Origin: Isoetes taiwanensis
Taxonomy: Eukaryota; Streptophyta; Lycopodiopsida; Isoetales; Isoetaceae
Direction of reading: 5' to 3'
Assembly (NCBI GenBank): GCA_021234155.1
Contig: JAJEKV010000027.1
Span: 5,702,623-5,766,622, forward strand
Length of the DNA stretch: 64,000 nt
Positions 11,270-23,294 of this stretch are shown in pieces. Below the pieces are notes generated by a model that did no database searches, was not told the origin of the DNA, and was given only the letters and a program-made list of their open reading frames with translations. Every line of letters starts with the position of its first letter. Position 1 is the stretch's first letter. Position numbers and translations under genes: made by a program.

Positions 11270-11985
11270 CAGATTCAAATGCATTATGTCAAGGGTGCTC
11301 AAATGAAGTGGCAAATGTAATCTTTGAGAGTGTACTCCCTCGACTTGCAGAGGATGTACTTCCAGAGACTTCAGCAGGACTACTTTTAGCAGTAGCGGAT
11401 AGGCTACACAGTTTGGTTGGCCTGTTTGCTGTTGGGTGTCATCTTCTGCATTAACTCATACGGGTTAGTTAAAATGTTGGTAAAAAGTTCAGTGGACCTG
11501 GACTTGAAAGTTGCTTTTGTTTCGCGGCCAGAGATGTGCGGCCGGTGCCGGTTTCGGCAATGTGCAAAATGATGTTTTGCGATTTGTAATCAGAAGGTTG
11601 GGCAACGTTTGGTTGACAGTGCGAATAATGCAGAGTTTGTACAGGCTGTGTTTGCTGAAAGAGGCCATATACCTGCTCTGGGATCTCAATCTGTAGGTCA
11701 AATGGAAGAGGCTGCAAAAAGGGGTTCGTTAAAAAAATTGTTGAAGCCTAAGCCCGTCCTACAAGAGAAAGCATTGTGGAGTGCTTATAAGGAAACTGCG
11801 TCAGGTATTTATCCAGGCATTGGGATTGATATCTTTATCCAGGCATTGGGCTTGAAGACTATTTTAATAATGTCTTTGTTATGGCATAAGACGAAGACTT
11901 GCGTAAAAATAGGCTGGCCATGTTACAGAATATTGCAGCATTACCAGCAAGCATTGTTGATCTCTCAGTTTTACCTGGTTTTTAA
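11270..11985 (+). pseudogene. glycyl-tRNA synthetase beta-subunit C-terminal remnant (EDD1-type)
   Basis: The parent is the bacterial-type alpha/beta glycyl-tRNA synthetase of plant organelles. Recognisable blocks in order are VLPRLAEDVLPETSAGLLLA then DRLHSLVGLF (11315-11433), YGLVKMLVKSSVDLDLK (near 11458-11510), FVQAVFAERGHIPAL (11637-11681), KALWSAYKE (11769-11795) and, near the end, EDYFNNVFVM plus KNRLAMLQNI and LSVLPGF followed by a stop at 11983-11985. They lie in different frames. A small deletion with a frameshift occurs near 11443-11458, another frame change near 11605, and a short internal duplication with a frame change near 11810-11850. The aminoacylation domain is absent. A scrap near 11095-11160 may be the preceding exon. 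Nonfunctional as it stands. Confidence 0.7.
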
Positions 11986-13980
11986 GGTGCAAGAACATGA
12001 GTGCAGTAATTGACAGTTGACCTATAGAGGCAGTGAGTCATTGTGGAATGTCTTCTAGTTATATGGTTTTGATCATGTTCCACAAGAAATCATTTTGCCA
12101 ATTTCATAAACGATGAATTGTGTCTGCTTGTTTCATATGACATTGAATGCCGTATTTGAGTCCATTATTCTCATCTTAAATCACAATCCGTTCACCTTAC
12201 AGTCTCGTGGTTGCCAATCTCAATACCTTGATTGCCAAACTCATAGTCGTGTATGTTTTCCATCTGGCCATTTTCTGCAGCTTATGGTGTTTGTGCTGCA
12301 GGGTTATTCATAAGATGTTCCATCTGTTGCGTGGAGGATAAGACCAGAAACATCTTATAGGTGTTTTTGTTTTGTGGTACTATGCCAAGTCAATTTGCAT
12401 ATATTATCTAAGATCAGCCTGTTACCTGCCTCACGTGCTATGATTTACATTCGGTCCATCTATGGGTTGCAAATTTGGGGGATGTTAAAAAGCAAGGTTT
12501 GAAGTAAGCTCTAGAAAATCTTTTGTAAGAACATGGACAGTTTTCAAGTGACTTGCGTACTGCTTTTCTATACAGTTGTGGCATTATCTACCAAGTCAAT
12601 TATGCTGCGCTACCCATTTGTAATGCTGCTTGGCAGGATCCATTCATGCAGGAGCTATACAAAAGTGCAATGCTTCGAATGTGTTGAGCATACTAGAGTT
12701 GATACTCAGTTCCCGCATTTCCTTGCTGAAGTTGATCGCGAATGCCGATGCCTGATATCCATTGATCAAGCATGTTTGTAAGCTGAGTAATTTCAGGATG
12801 CTTAAATTGGAAAAGATTAATGTCTAGTTATCACAATTATTAAATGATGACAATTATGTCAGATTTATTGGCTGATCTTAACAAATAAACTACGTTTGCG
12901 GCATAGCTAAGCATTGCTGCAATTGAAGGAGTTGAAAATAAGGCATGTAGGGGACAAATTGGCATTAGTGTACATGAATATTTGATCAGCCAAAGTAACC
13001 TTTACCAAAGAATAAGGGCTCAGAAAAGAGAACAAGCCCCTTACATTTTTCTTCTTGATTTCCCAGTCAATATTATACAATGAATAAATCTTAAATTGCA
13101 CGTGGAACATGTTATGCATATATAATTGCATGCATGCATGTACATGTAAATAATTTTATGCATGTTTAACAAACTCTATCATCACAATATACAAATGTCC
13201 ATTAATATAATAAAAACAAGGTATAATTTGATGCATTTATGCATGAACTAAATGAAAACTGAAATGATAAATGAAAATGTTAAATGGAGTCATCGGCCAA
13301 GTTGACTTGTAAAATTATCCAGTCACATAGGTGGTATTGGCTAGTTTGTTCATCCTCATTGACCATTTGTCCAAGGAAATTAAGATTTTAAACTAATTGA
13401 TACAAGCTATCACACCTAACACACTTTATACTTTTATAGGACTTGTAAGTTGATCAAATACATCGGGATTGATTCAACAACAATATTGAGATACTATTTT
13501 TCTTGGGGGAAGGTGAACATTACAATGTTCTTCCACAATGTGCTGCGATGGAATTATTCAGAAACTATTTCCCGGCTCATATTAGTTTGTGGTTCTCGAC
13601 CTTTGCAAAGAGTCTCGTCCTCTTTATCGTCTGTTATGTACAAAGTGTTATTCTACCTCGTATCATATTAGTTTGAGATCATATATAGAGGCATATCATA
13701 TGTTGACATTTGCGTAAGGACGACTAGGTCAAAGCTAGGATCCTCCCCCTCTCCCCCATTTTCTTTCTTCGTTGGCTTATCAGATGAAAAGAGAATGAAA
13801 ATAAAGCAGCTTTTGAATTAGCATATGCGAACATCTAGACATATCTCTCTTATGTAATTTAGGTAGGGGTAACGTCCTTGGGTAGGCCATTACGCGGGGT
13901 AAGGGCCTGGCAAGCCACGTCAGGGGCGAGCCGAGCACGCATCCTGTGTATAGTCATCGTCCACGGCATCTCTCTTTGCA
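11986..13980. other. no gene recognised
   Basis: Several short ORFs occur, the longest 82 codons at 12533-12781, but none resembles a known family. A GCATGCATGCATGTACATG alternating purine/pyrimidine run lies near 13130. A C-rich patch lies at 13740-13760. Confidence 0.4.
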
Positions 13981-13984
13981 TTTT

Positions 13985-14209
13985 CTAGATCTCTTCTGTA
14001 ACTCTGTTGTCAACGGTGAAGTTCCGGTTCGTCAGCGGATGCTTCAGGAACAGTCCCGCCATTGTCTTCACTCGCGAGACAGACGTGTAGGCCATTCCGT
14101 GCATGTACATGCCTCTGGCAAGCGGGGATTCTGTTGACTTGTCCTTATGCTTCTGCAATACTTCTTCCATGCCGAGCATCAAAGATTTCTTTAAGCCAAT
14201 TCCCATCAA
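13985..14209 (-). pseudogene. PIF1-type DNA helicase C-terminal fragment
   Basis: The minus-strand translation contains ARGMYMHGMAYTSVSRVKTM followed by GLFLKHPL. This matches the terminal superfamily 1B motif of PIF1-like helicases (pattern GMxYxxxSRVxxxxGLFL). No upstream ATPase motifs are visible on this strand. The fragment probably came from a transposon-borne or host PIF1 gene. It differs in sequence style from the Helitron helicase at 43.8-48.6 kb, so it is likely a separate lineage. Confidence 0.5.
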
Positions 14210-17200
14210 GTCATGGTATCAAGTATTCTATTGTCTAGAAGTAGTAATTTGAATTGATTGTTAAAACATGACTTTAAACTATGATTTAAGCCACTTCATC
14301 CTCCGGCCATGGAGGACAACCCTCCGTGCGCAGCACCTTGTTTTTCCCTTTAGAATACCTAAACAAGGTGCTTGTGCAGGGGTTGCTCTCTGGTGGGCCG
14401 AAAGTGTGTTTTCATGGTTCTATTTCGTCATTTTGTATTTGGTCTTGTTTGTTTTGTATGGCGCTATATGTAAATGCTTCCAACTTATGATATGACTGAA
14501 ATAGCGAACGAATCCACGAGCAAATAGTGTTTGTCTTTATTACTAAAGCTGCTATATATTGATATGGTTGAAAAAATGAGTTGAGTATTGAAAGTTCGCC
14601 AATGAGAATGAAAATAACGACAACTCGCCAAGAAGATGCCAATGAAAACGACCACAACTCGCCAAGAAGATGCCATCCGACTTCAAAATCAAGGCAGAAG
14701 ACAGGTTCACAACCCAAATAAATGAATAAGATCAAATACACCTAGCGCGGATGAAAAGGCAAAAGGCTCTTTTGAATTTTCCACCAACCGACGAACTTGC
14801 CAAGTTCGGTTTTGCTTAAAAATTCTAAAAATCCAATAGATAAAAGATCGTCGGTGAAATTTTAACTTGCCATAACGTGATGTAGATCACTTTGACAACC
14901 CAAGGGGATGATGAAGATGCACTTTGACAACCCAAAGCAATGGCAGATTGTAACATGCTATGTTATGGTTGATATTCCACACCTTTTCTTCGATGCTCAT
15001 TGATTTCTCTATCACGAAGAGGTCCACCAATGTCCAATTGTTCCATGTGTTTTGCTGCCATGGGACCATATTGCTTCCCACCCATTGAAGAATACAAATT
15101 TGCCAAAAAAGAAGCCACTCAAGCACTCCCTTCTGAATTGAGCAAACCAAGCAGTGAATAAACCATGTTCAATCACCATCAAACATTTGATTCTAATCTA
15201 TATTGTATAACATATCAACATCATCTGCCAAACATTCAACTTATTCAAAAATAAAGAATCCCTTAGCATCATCCATTTTCTTTAGCATACTACTGTTTCA
15301 GACTTACGAAAATCATTGAATTCATCAAGGGCCTTTGAGCTTGCCTAAGAAATCTACTTTGCAAGGGAGTGTAATTAAAGGATGGCGGAGAAAAGTGTGG
15401 ATATGTTAGGTTGGAGGGGTAATCCCACTCCTGAAAGTTGCATCGATTGTACGTCTTTGTGAAATAGTTTTTCAAGTTGTTTGTCTTACTACTCTAACCT
15501 GTAACTGCTACCTGAGATCCTGAGATCATGATGTGTTCTGATGCTTAGGCATTATCCCACTTCTGTTTACTAGTCACTTGATTCATAGAAATGTTGTTTG
15601 AGCCTCAGCCTTCCTCATGGCATTGTTGCAGACATTTAGTGGTTTAGGTTGCTTGAAACTGGCCAATGTTATACATCATTCCTTAATTTAATCAGTCAAT
15701 CACTATGACAGTTCAATCTGGAGCTTCTATGAAGCAACCAAGCTACATTTAATGCAATCTTGTAATTGCACCTTGTAATCAATCATACTTGTTTACTTTT
15801 TGGCACATCGTGGGACTTCCAAGCTTGAAAAGCATTGGAGGTGGCATGTTTATCGACAATGCCAAAGCTACCAATATGGCAATGGCCGCATGAAACCTAT
15901 TCACAACGCTTTGAAGAATTCCAAAGATTGTCCTTTCATATACTGACAAACATCCAACAGAAAATCAGTATTAGAACTTCTTAACAGAAAAATAAATAAG
16001 AACTATTATAAACCAATAACATGATCCTCGGTAGTGGTATAGGATTCAACACTTCCAATCCATAATCAACAAATTATAAACACGCCTTCCACATAGTTTG
16101 AGAAACAAAGAGGAAGATGACAAAAGTAATGGAGGTTTGGCAAAGAAGAGAATGAAATTATGTGCATAAACAAATTTCAAAAAGTCAAAAGCATAAATCT
16201 ACAAAGCAAACCATGGCATACATGAGCCAAGCAAAGAAGCATACTTACTTCTGAACTTTAAAAATATCTATTGCCATTATCTGTCATCCTAAGGTACAAA
16301 AAAATAAGGACACTTACAGATATTGAAGAGTACACGTTCCTGATCTTTTCGCAAATTTGAGACTACACCAATACCTCATACTGTTACAATAACAGTTGCC
16401 TTGACAGATCCTTGAACCTCCTATCCTCGAATAAAAAAAATGGATGCATCAAACAAATTAAGCAAGTACTGTGCAGTATTGAAAGAGAAAGAAAAACAAC
16501 TAATTAACTAGAGCTGTGTTTCAACAAGCTTGATGTATTTGAAAAACTAGAACACAAGAAAAAAGCATAACCAAGCCATAATTCCCACTTCTTATTTTAT
16601 ACACAAGTCACAAGCTCAGCACCACACCTTGTTTAGTGCATTATCTCTCGTATAAAACATCTATTTTTCTATATCGAGCAATCTTCTACCAATTTAGAGA
16701 ATGATAAATGTATTCTTTGTTGGTTGGGCGCCTACTGTTTTAAAGGTATTGAAAGGAGATGGAAATAAGAGGGTTAGACAATTGAAAAATGCATTCTTCG
16801 TGGATTAGAGGAATGTTTCTAAAGATGCAGATAGGATTCAGAAATGATAGATTCAGAGAAATCAGAGGCATATTATTTGTTCTTTGCAGCTACAATTTGG
16901 CCACATTCCTCTAACTTGTTTGTGGCCTGTGAAACATCGCCCTAATTTGTTTCGGGCTTACGAGCAGATAGTACAAATGGGATACTCATAAAGAGTACAT
17001 AATGAATAAAGAGTGCTTATATAATAACAACAATGCTTCTGTTCTGTGGAATGAATATTATATTGGGCATGCAGCATCAAAAAGGGAAAGCAACGATTGA
17101 TTACTACTGTAGGATTCTATTGAAAAAGCTGAAATTCAATCTCGACATCACTGATAGCTTCTAAGCCTAAGCTGATCCCTTTCTGAAATGCAAGCAGGAT

Positions 17201-17459
17201 TGATAATTTATACTTAATTTAGAGAATATTATTCCATGCCAGATGTCATGCAACATGCACATGCACTACCTATTTGGCTATATTTGTTGAGCCTATCAAA
17301 ACAGGAAGCATCCTTCATTTGTTTGGATACGTGTTTATTGCTTGGAACAATGCCATGACCATTAGATAGCAAAATTCCATTTGTATCGCATGGTAATCCT
17401 TGTGTTTCAAATCATTGGCTTCGTTGTATGTTTAATATGTTGTCTTACATTCACTGCAG
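14210..17459. other. AT-rich, no gene recognised
   Basis: Contains a short tandem duplication near 14595-14680, with two copies of an AACTCGCCAAGAAGATGCCA unit, and a homopolymer near 16431. Minus-strand ORFs at 14887-15150 and 15290-15475 have no family resemblance that I can see. Confidence 0.4.
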
Positions 17460-17549
17460 TTGTGCAACGGGCAATCTGTCATCTCCGTGACAAAATGGGT
17501 CCAACATCAAGTACTATGGCATCATCTGATACTGGAAAGCCAAAATGAC
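17460..17549 (+). other. candidate terminal exon, unidentified
   Basis: A good acceptor (TTCACTGCAG) is followed by about 30 open codons ending in a TGA, including VVQRAICHLRDKMGPTSS. The composition is coding-like. I cannot place the family and see no convincing preceding exon. Confidence 0.2.
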
Positions 17550-18103
17550 ATATTTATAAAAACTTGAACTTATTCAGGTCTAATAGAAATCAATTCAAGG
17601 ATGCCATTATAAGATTATATGCATTTTGAACTCTTCTTGATTTTAATAGTTTTTATATGTTTTAATTATACAGGTTTATTTTTAAATCAAAAGGACAATG
17701 GTTATCAAACCATAAAATTGCTTTCAAAACTAATTCTTATTTGAATTTATTTAGAATTAGACATTTCGAGAATATAGAACTTCAATTTTTAGTGATTTAA
17801 CAATTTATATTTTGGCAATCAGAATAATTTGTAAATGAAAGCTGATGGTTTGATAAGCGATTGACTTAAACAATTATAAGGAATTCACAGTATACAAACT
17901 CTTAGCACTTTTAAAAACATTTTAAGCAAATTGATTACATGATAAAGTTTATATTTTAATAACAAAATTTTGAATAGTTTATGATTGAAGAAATAAAATA
18001 TATTGAAAAATAATCAATCATAATAAACTATTCAAATTTGTTTTTATTAAAATACAAACGTAATCATTTAATTACTTTCCACTAAAAACTTCCATTAAAT
18101 ATT

Positions 18104-18386
18104 TGGGTCAAAGCATGGAGGTGGGGGACACTTTTTGTGTCAGCGACACATGGTGCTTAGGGGGTGCTTTCCGGAGCTATTTTCTTTGTATTTTTAAAAA
18201 ATATTTTTCTTTTATTTTTTTGATATTTTTTCCTGAAACGCATTCATATTACGCCTTGGAATACAAAATTTCAGCTTCATCGGAGTTATAGAAAAAAAGA
18301 TAAAATTAAGTAAAATTTCCCACATTAGGTGCTTATGGGGTGCTTGGCTGGCGTAAAAATGCCCCCCAGCTCCATGCTTTGACCCA
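18104..18386. mobile_element. small TIR element (MITE-like), about 283 bp
   Basis: The ends are inverted repeats: TGGGTCAAAGCATGGAGGTG at the left and its complement CAGCTCCATGCTTTGACCCA at the right (one mismatch), with the pairing running on through a short C/G run. The interior also has two direct copies of a GGTGCTTNGGGGTGCTT-like motif, near 18149 and 18328. I could not settle a target-site duplication (flanks ATT and TTT), so the superfamily is undecided. No transposase is encoded, as expected for a MITE. Confidence 0.6.
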
Positions 18387-18529
18387 TTTTGAACAGACAA
18401 TATTTTGATATATATAGTCTTCTTATATGAAGATTTGATTCAAAAAAGACTGAAGTGAAAATTAGTCTAGAAAAAAATCTTATATTATAATGTTTTGATG
18501 TAAGTCTGTAGTGCATCGAGCCCTAAATT

Positions 18530-20125
18530 GAACGGATCAGATTGATTCGTGACACGTGGCATCATCATGCCCTCTTCTTCTTTCTTTACGGTTTTTCTTC
18601 ACGGCAGGGTAGGAGCAGCTTACCAAAGAGCCCCTCCCGAAGCAACTTGCCACAGCCTAAGCTCGCAATGATGTATCTGAGCTTTAAACATTCAGGAGCG
18701 TTTGGGCTCACTTGGGCTCACATGAGCCGGATTTGATGGTTGAAGCTAAGATAGCCGGATTTGTTTCGGAAAGGTAATCTTTCCATGGTTTATTACCGGA
18801 TGATCTTTGCTTTTGTTTGGAATTGAAGGGGCTCCGCATTGCTCCAATTTGTGCCTTGGTCCGATTTGAAATGTTGAAGACTGATTTTATCTCGGGCAGA
18901 CATTATACAGAATCGGCTTTTTGTAGACTCATTTCTGCAGTTCAGAGTATACCACAAAATTTCCCAGTATCCAACCAAAGGTATTTTGGTTTTTGCCTGC
19001 ATGCAACTTGCTTCATTCCATCTGGTTCATAGGTAGAAGTTGCATTAGCAGGCCTGCGGATGGGCTTAAACAAGGATCTTGGGTCTAGAACGATTCTCTA
19101 GCTCTGATCCAGTTCATGTCTACAGTTAAGGTTATAAATGGAATTTTTGACAGCTATGTTCTAAGCATGGATGGCTTTTATATAACAGAAAAAATTTCAT
19201 GCTATGGGCCTCAGATATTTAAATTATCTTAGTACTATGTTTTACAGAAATGCCATGCTGAGGCTAAATGAGGTCGTCTTTAAGTTTAAGCTCACTTTAT
19301 AATATGATATTTTGCCCAATTGGAATAAGCCTATGCACCCCTGCACATTATTTTTGCCGATGATGTTGATCTCGGTAGTATTCTTGAGTTCTTCTAAGAT
19401 TCATGGCCCGTTTGCAAACTATATAAATAAATGGAGGTCTTTATCCTAAGAAGGGTTTTAGATTGCATGCTTTCCAGCTCATAGGCCAGCAACCTGTGAA
19501 GGAGACGGCTCCATTGTGAAGCAAATTCCAGGGAATGCGTCTCATTTTACAATAAAGGTAATGAAAACTCTAAATGATATAGGGTTGATCCTTGCAGGGA
19601 ACCCCTGTGTTGCCTGTCTCCTCAGTTCCTTTTGCCTTGCCTGCATCTTAATGAACATAACATTAACAGAACAATCTTTTAAGCACTTTGTGAGCAGATG
19701 GGCAGAGGCGGCAGCTTATAGGTAAGTATGTGCTTTCTTCTTTTAAACAAACACCTTTAAAGCTGCAAGGAAACTAAAGCTTCCATGCAACCTGTTCTTG
19801 AAGCTCACAAAGGAAAGCAGTGTTGGACATGCTTCACGAATTGCATAGAAGTTCAGCAAGCAGTGTTGGACATGCTTCACGAATTGCATAGAAGTTCAGC
19901 AAGCAGTGTTGGACATGCTTCAGGGATTGCATAGAAGTTCAGCAGGGAGGAAAAAAAAGCAATTAGAGTTTAAATTATACAAAGCAAGGAATCATCATAC
20001 AAATTACAGACATAACCTACTACATCAGATGTATAGACAACAATTTCGCACCAAACCCAGGTTCGTTTATCCATGGCAACACTCCTTTTCTTTGGTAGAT
20101 CTTTTTTTCTTAACCTCTGTATGAT
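18530..20125 (+). other. gene-like region, unidentified
   Basis: Three stretches have exon character on the + strand. One is an ATG at 18570 followed by a Ser/Phe-rich N-terminus (MPSSSFFTVFLHGR). The second is 18817-18980, ending at CAAAG|GTATTT and containing ISAVQSIPQNFPVSNQR. The third is 19459-19556, from a CCAG acceptor to AAAG|GTAATG, containing CEGDGSIVKQIPGN. They do not assemble into one frame that I can defend. I do not recognise the family, and the region may be a decayed gene. Confidence 0.25.
19818..19946. repeat. 43-bp tandem repeat, three copies
   Basis: The unit begins CAGTGTTGGACATGCTTCAC and repeats at 19818, 19861 and 19904 with a period of 43 bp. Copies 1 and 2 are identical; copy 3 differs at a few bases. 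As 43 is not a multiple of three, any reading frame through the repeat shifts at each copy. Confidence 0.9.
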
Positions 20126-20608
20126 GTTTTATTCCTCTTTATCTTCAGCTTCAGGTTTTTTAGTTAAAGGGAATCACAAACAGATGCATTTGAAGATTGA
20201 ATTATGTAAAGCCATGACATTCAATTAAAGTTTTGGCCTGTTGAAACACTTCAACTCCCTGAAGAGTTATGAGGAATTAATGCATGCAGCAAATTTATAT
20301 AGTTTCTAGCAGTAACTACCTCAACTCTGGAAGGTCCAGCACGACCTACACATCGAGAGTCGTCTCAATTTAAATATTCTAACGCACCTTTTGGCAAAGG
20401 TAATAAGTTTACAAGGCATTCAAACTATCAGGCTTCTCAGGTTTTATGTTGGAAGTATAATATTCAGTCTTATAATCACATGTTGATGTACAATCTATGC
20501 TATACATTATGTGGTAAATGTTGGGGGTGTCCATTTGCCATTTGTGGATTTGTTCGGCATAGTTAATATTGCTCTACAACTCAAGAAAGTCTCAATGGTT
20601 ATGTATAT

Positions 20609-20894
20609 AACATAAGGATAACAATAACATGACTTGAAATAAAAAGACATACTTCATGGTCGATATATATGATTACCTCTGTTTTGAACATTGGCAACTG
20701 CCTATGTGGCACACTAGGGCTTAAAGGCATTCACACATACCCTTACAAAAAAACATAAGGATAACAATAACATGACTTGAAATAAAAAGACATACTTCAT
20801 GGTCGATATATATGATTACCTCTGTTTTGAACATTGGCAACTGCCTATGTGGTACACTAGGGCTTAAAGGCATTCACACATACCCTTACAAAAA
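20609..20894. repeat. 143-bp tandem duplication
   Basis: Two adjacent copies, 20609-20751 and 20752-20894, are nearly identical; the clearest difference is GGCACA versus GGTACA. The high identity indicates a recent local duplication. No gene is evident inside. Confidence 0.9.
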
Positions 20895-21650
20895 TCAAGA
20901 GTCAATACACAGACCAACACATCTACATTCTTACTGTCTTAACCACATGCAATTGCTACCCCCTAGGCTAGCATTCTTAATGTCTTGATTCCCCCTAGAC
21001 TCATATTCTTGTTGTCTTGAACACATGCAAATGGTATCCCCTACACTATCATGCCGCATCTTCCATACTGGATTTTTTGAGAATGACTAAATTTAAAAGA
21101 AGGAACTCCCAACTTATGTCCAGCAACGCTGGGCACCGTTACTAGTATATATATAATCTTGTCTGGGCATCTGTGAGGTATACCTATTAGATCTGAACAA
21201 GTCCAAATTTTGTTAAATATATCATCAAAGGCATTGGACAGTGCAGCCATAAATATTGGCATATCTTAGGAGGAGATAAATTGCTTATTATTGGGTAATG
21301 TGTGATGAGTTCAAGTAGCTGCAAATGAATATGAACTTCCTTTTTGTTTTTGATATGTATTGAGCCGTATCAACGGATTGTTAGATAATACTGACATAGC
21401 AAGTTGTCAAGATGTAAACTAGGTGTAGAGGCCTATTGGCTGGATAATAGTGTGTCTGTAAATATAAAGGCAATTGGATTGAAATGGTGATTGGATGGCT
21501 AGCAGAAAAACCACATCGTGGTCAATGCAAGCATTTGTTGACCAAGGATCTTTGAATAAATAGAGCAAGAAAAATATTAGCCTTAAATGTCTAAATTTTC
21601 ATGAACAAAACGAAGGATACTTTCTGTTATTGAAAGCAAAACCAGAGCAA
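20895..21650. other. no gene recognised
   Basis: Positions 20930-21050 carry degenerate repeats of an ACATGCAA...CCCCTA...TTCTTxxTGTCTT unit. Nothing else is recognised. Confidence 0.4.
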
Positions 21651-21686
21651 ATTATATGTACATAGACATAACCAATATGGGTACAC

Positions 21687-22188
21687 TCAAACACAGGTTT
21701 CAAACAGGTTCCATAGGCATAGGGGCAGTACCACTGCTAGAAGTAGCTGCAACCTCTGTAGTGCAAAGTTGCCTTCCTTGTCTTGGAATTTTACTGATTG
21801 CTCCAAGGTTTTCAGATGGGCTGCTTGTTCCTCAATTGCTGTTACTATATAAGCATTATCACGATCAAAATTTTCTTTCTGTTGCTCAGCACTGTTCAGG
21901 AGCCAAGAATTTCTTTCTCTCAGTTCCTCAATCCAAACCAATAGCTTCTGAATTGGCATAAGACACACGAAGCCGCGTACTTTCTTCCTGCTGCGAGACT
22001 GCTCCTATACAGATACAGACTGCTCCTATATAGATACAGACTTGAGTGATATTAAATAGGGGCAAATTGCAGCATGATTTTGCACGTCGCCTGCAGAGAA
22101 CCCTGCTCTGAAAGAACCGTCCATTGGAAGATCCCACAGCTCCTCCTAGTTTTTCCCTCCTAGCATAGATTGTGGAGCTCAAATTCAT
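21687..22188 (-). other. coiled-coil ORF pair, hypothetical
   Basis: Two overlapping minus-strand frames cover this stretch. The downstream frame (21687-21968) has a heptad-like charged segment (IEELRERN, EQQKENFDRDN, IEEQAAHLKTLEQSV) followed by a hydrophobic tail (ALQRLQLLLAVVLPL) that could be a membrane anchor. The upstream frame (21928-22188) includes SRVLCRRRAKSCCNLPL. Joining them needs a frameshift near 21960 or an intron. A short tandem duplication (GACTGCTCCTATANAGATACA twice, near 21998-22040) sits in the upstream frame. The family is unknown. Confidence 0.3.
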
Positions 22189-22189
22189 T

Positions 22190-23290
22190 GTAAATTTCTT
22201 ATCAAAATTTCTGCAAAGTCATTAATCTTGATAAATACGGGAGTTTAGAATTGTCTAAGCTTAGACATAGTTAGTTCAACTTTTGCAGGTTCAAAACTGA
22301 CATCCTTTTGACTTAATACAAAACATCTTCTGCAACACATGGGACATGCTATAGCTTCAATAATAAACTAATAGGTCATGCTATAGCTTGCTTTGTTCTA
22401 AATTTATTTTACTTACTAAAGGGAGATTTTCTATGTTTTTTCTAGGGGAAACCTGCTAGAATTGACACTAAATTTCCTGTAGTTCTAAAACCAACCAGCA
22501 AGTTTCGTACAAGTTAAAATCTAACCTACAATTTCCTGTAAGTTAAGCATGAATTCATTAATTAGAGAAATTTGGAATTCTCGTTTAGCATGAAATAGGT
22601 TAGCGGGTAGCCATATAGTGCAAAAACTACTACCAATTGAGTAAAAGTTGGCATTTTTTTGCACAAATTCTGCAAAGGCTTCGGTCTTATTCGGAAATAT
22701 AGTTTTTACTGCTAATGCAAAGGTTCACCGCGAGTATAACGTAGTAGGAGGGAGTGTTAAAACTTCTCGCAAGAAGCGCGAACGCGATGTTTCGCAGCTG
22801 AAAGGAGACAAAATAATGTGCCTTTTATTAAAACCATATGAGAGCATTGTGTTAAAAGAAGGTACCGAGGAGCAAGGATACACACAAAATTCAGTATTTA
22901 AAGCCATATAATTGCTACAGAGGATCGCGGTCGCGATTATTTTTAGCATTAAACATATGGTAAAAGATATGGGTAAAGACAAAACCAAAGTTCCCGAAAC
23001 AAAAATTTCCATTGAAGGAAGTAATATACAACATAATTACTGATTGAAGGAGATAATTATTCCGATTGTGTGTCGATACTTCATCGTATCACACCCATTT
23101 CATTGGCCATGCGATTGACATGCTCTCTACCCAATTCCATAGCTTGTGTTGTGTCCATCTCGAATAACCTCGTGATCTCCGGAACTACAACACCCATGGC
23201 CTTTTGCGATCTTATTTGCCGCAGATGTGAATCGGGCTCCCATTCTTCATCGTCCATTACCTTTGCTCCCGCCTATAAGTTCGTTTTGCA
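22190..23290. other. no gene recognised; left part of CpG-rich block
   Basis: From about 22720 rightwards the CpG content rises sharply. Copies of the CGCGGNCGCG palindrome occur at about 22777-22790 (GCGCGAACGCGATG) and 22923-22938 (GATCGCGGTCGCGATT). No ORF here has recognisable homology. Confidence 0.4.
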
Positions 23291-23294
23291 AGAG

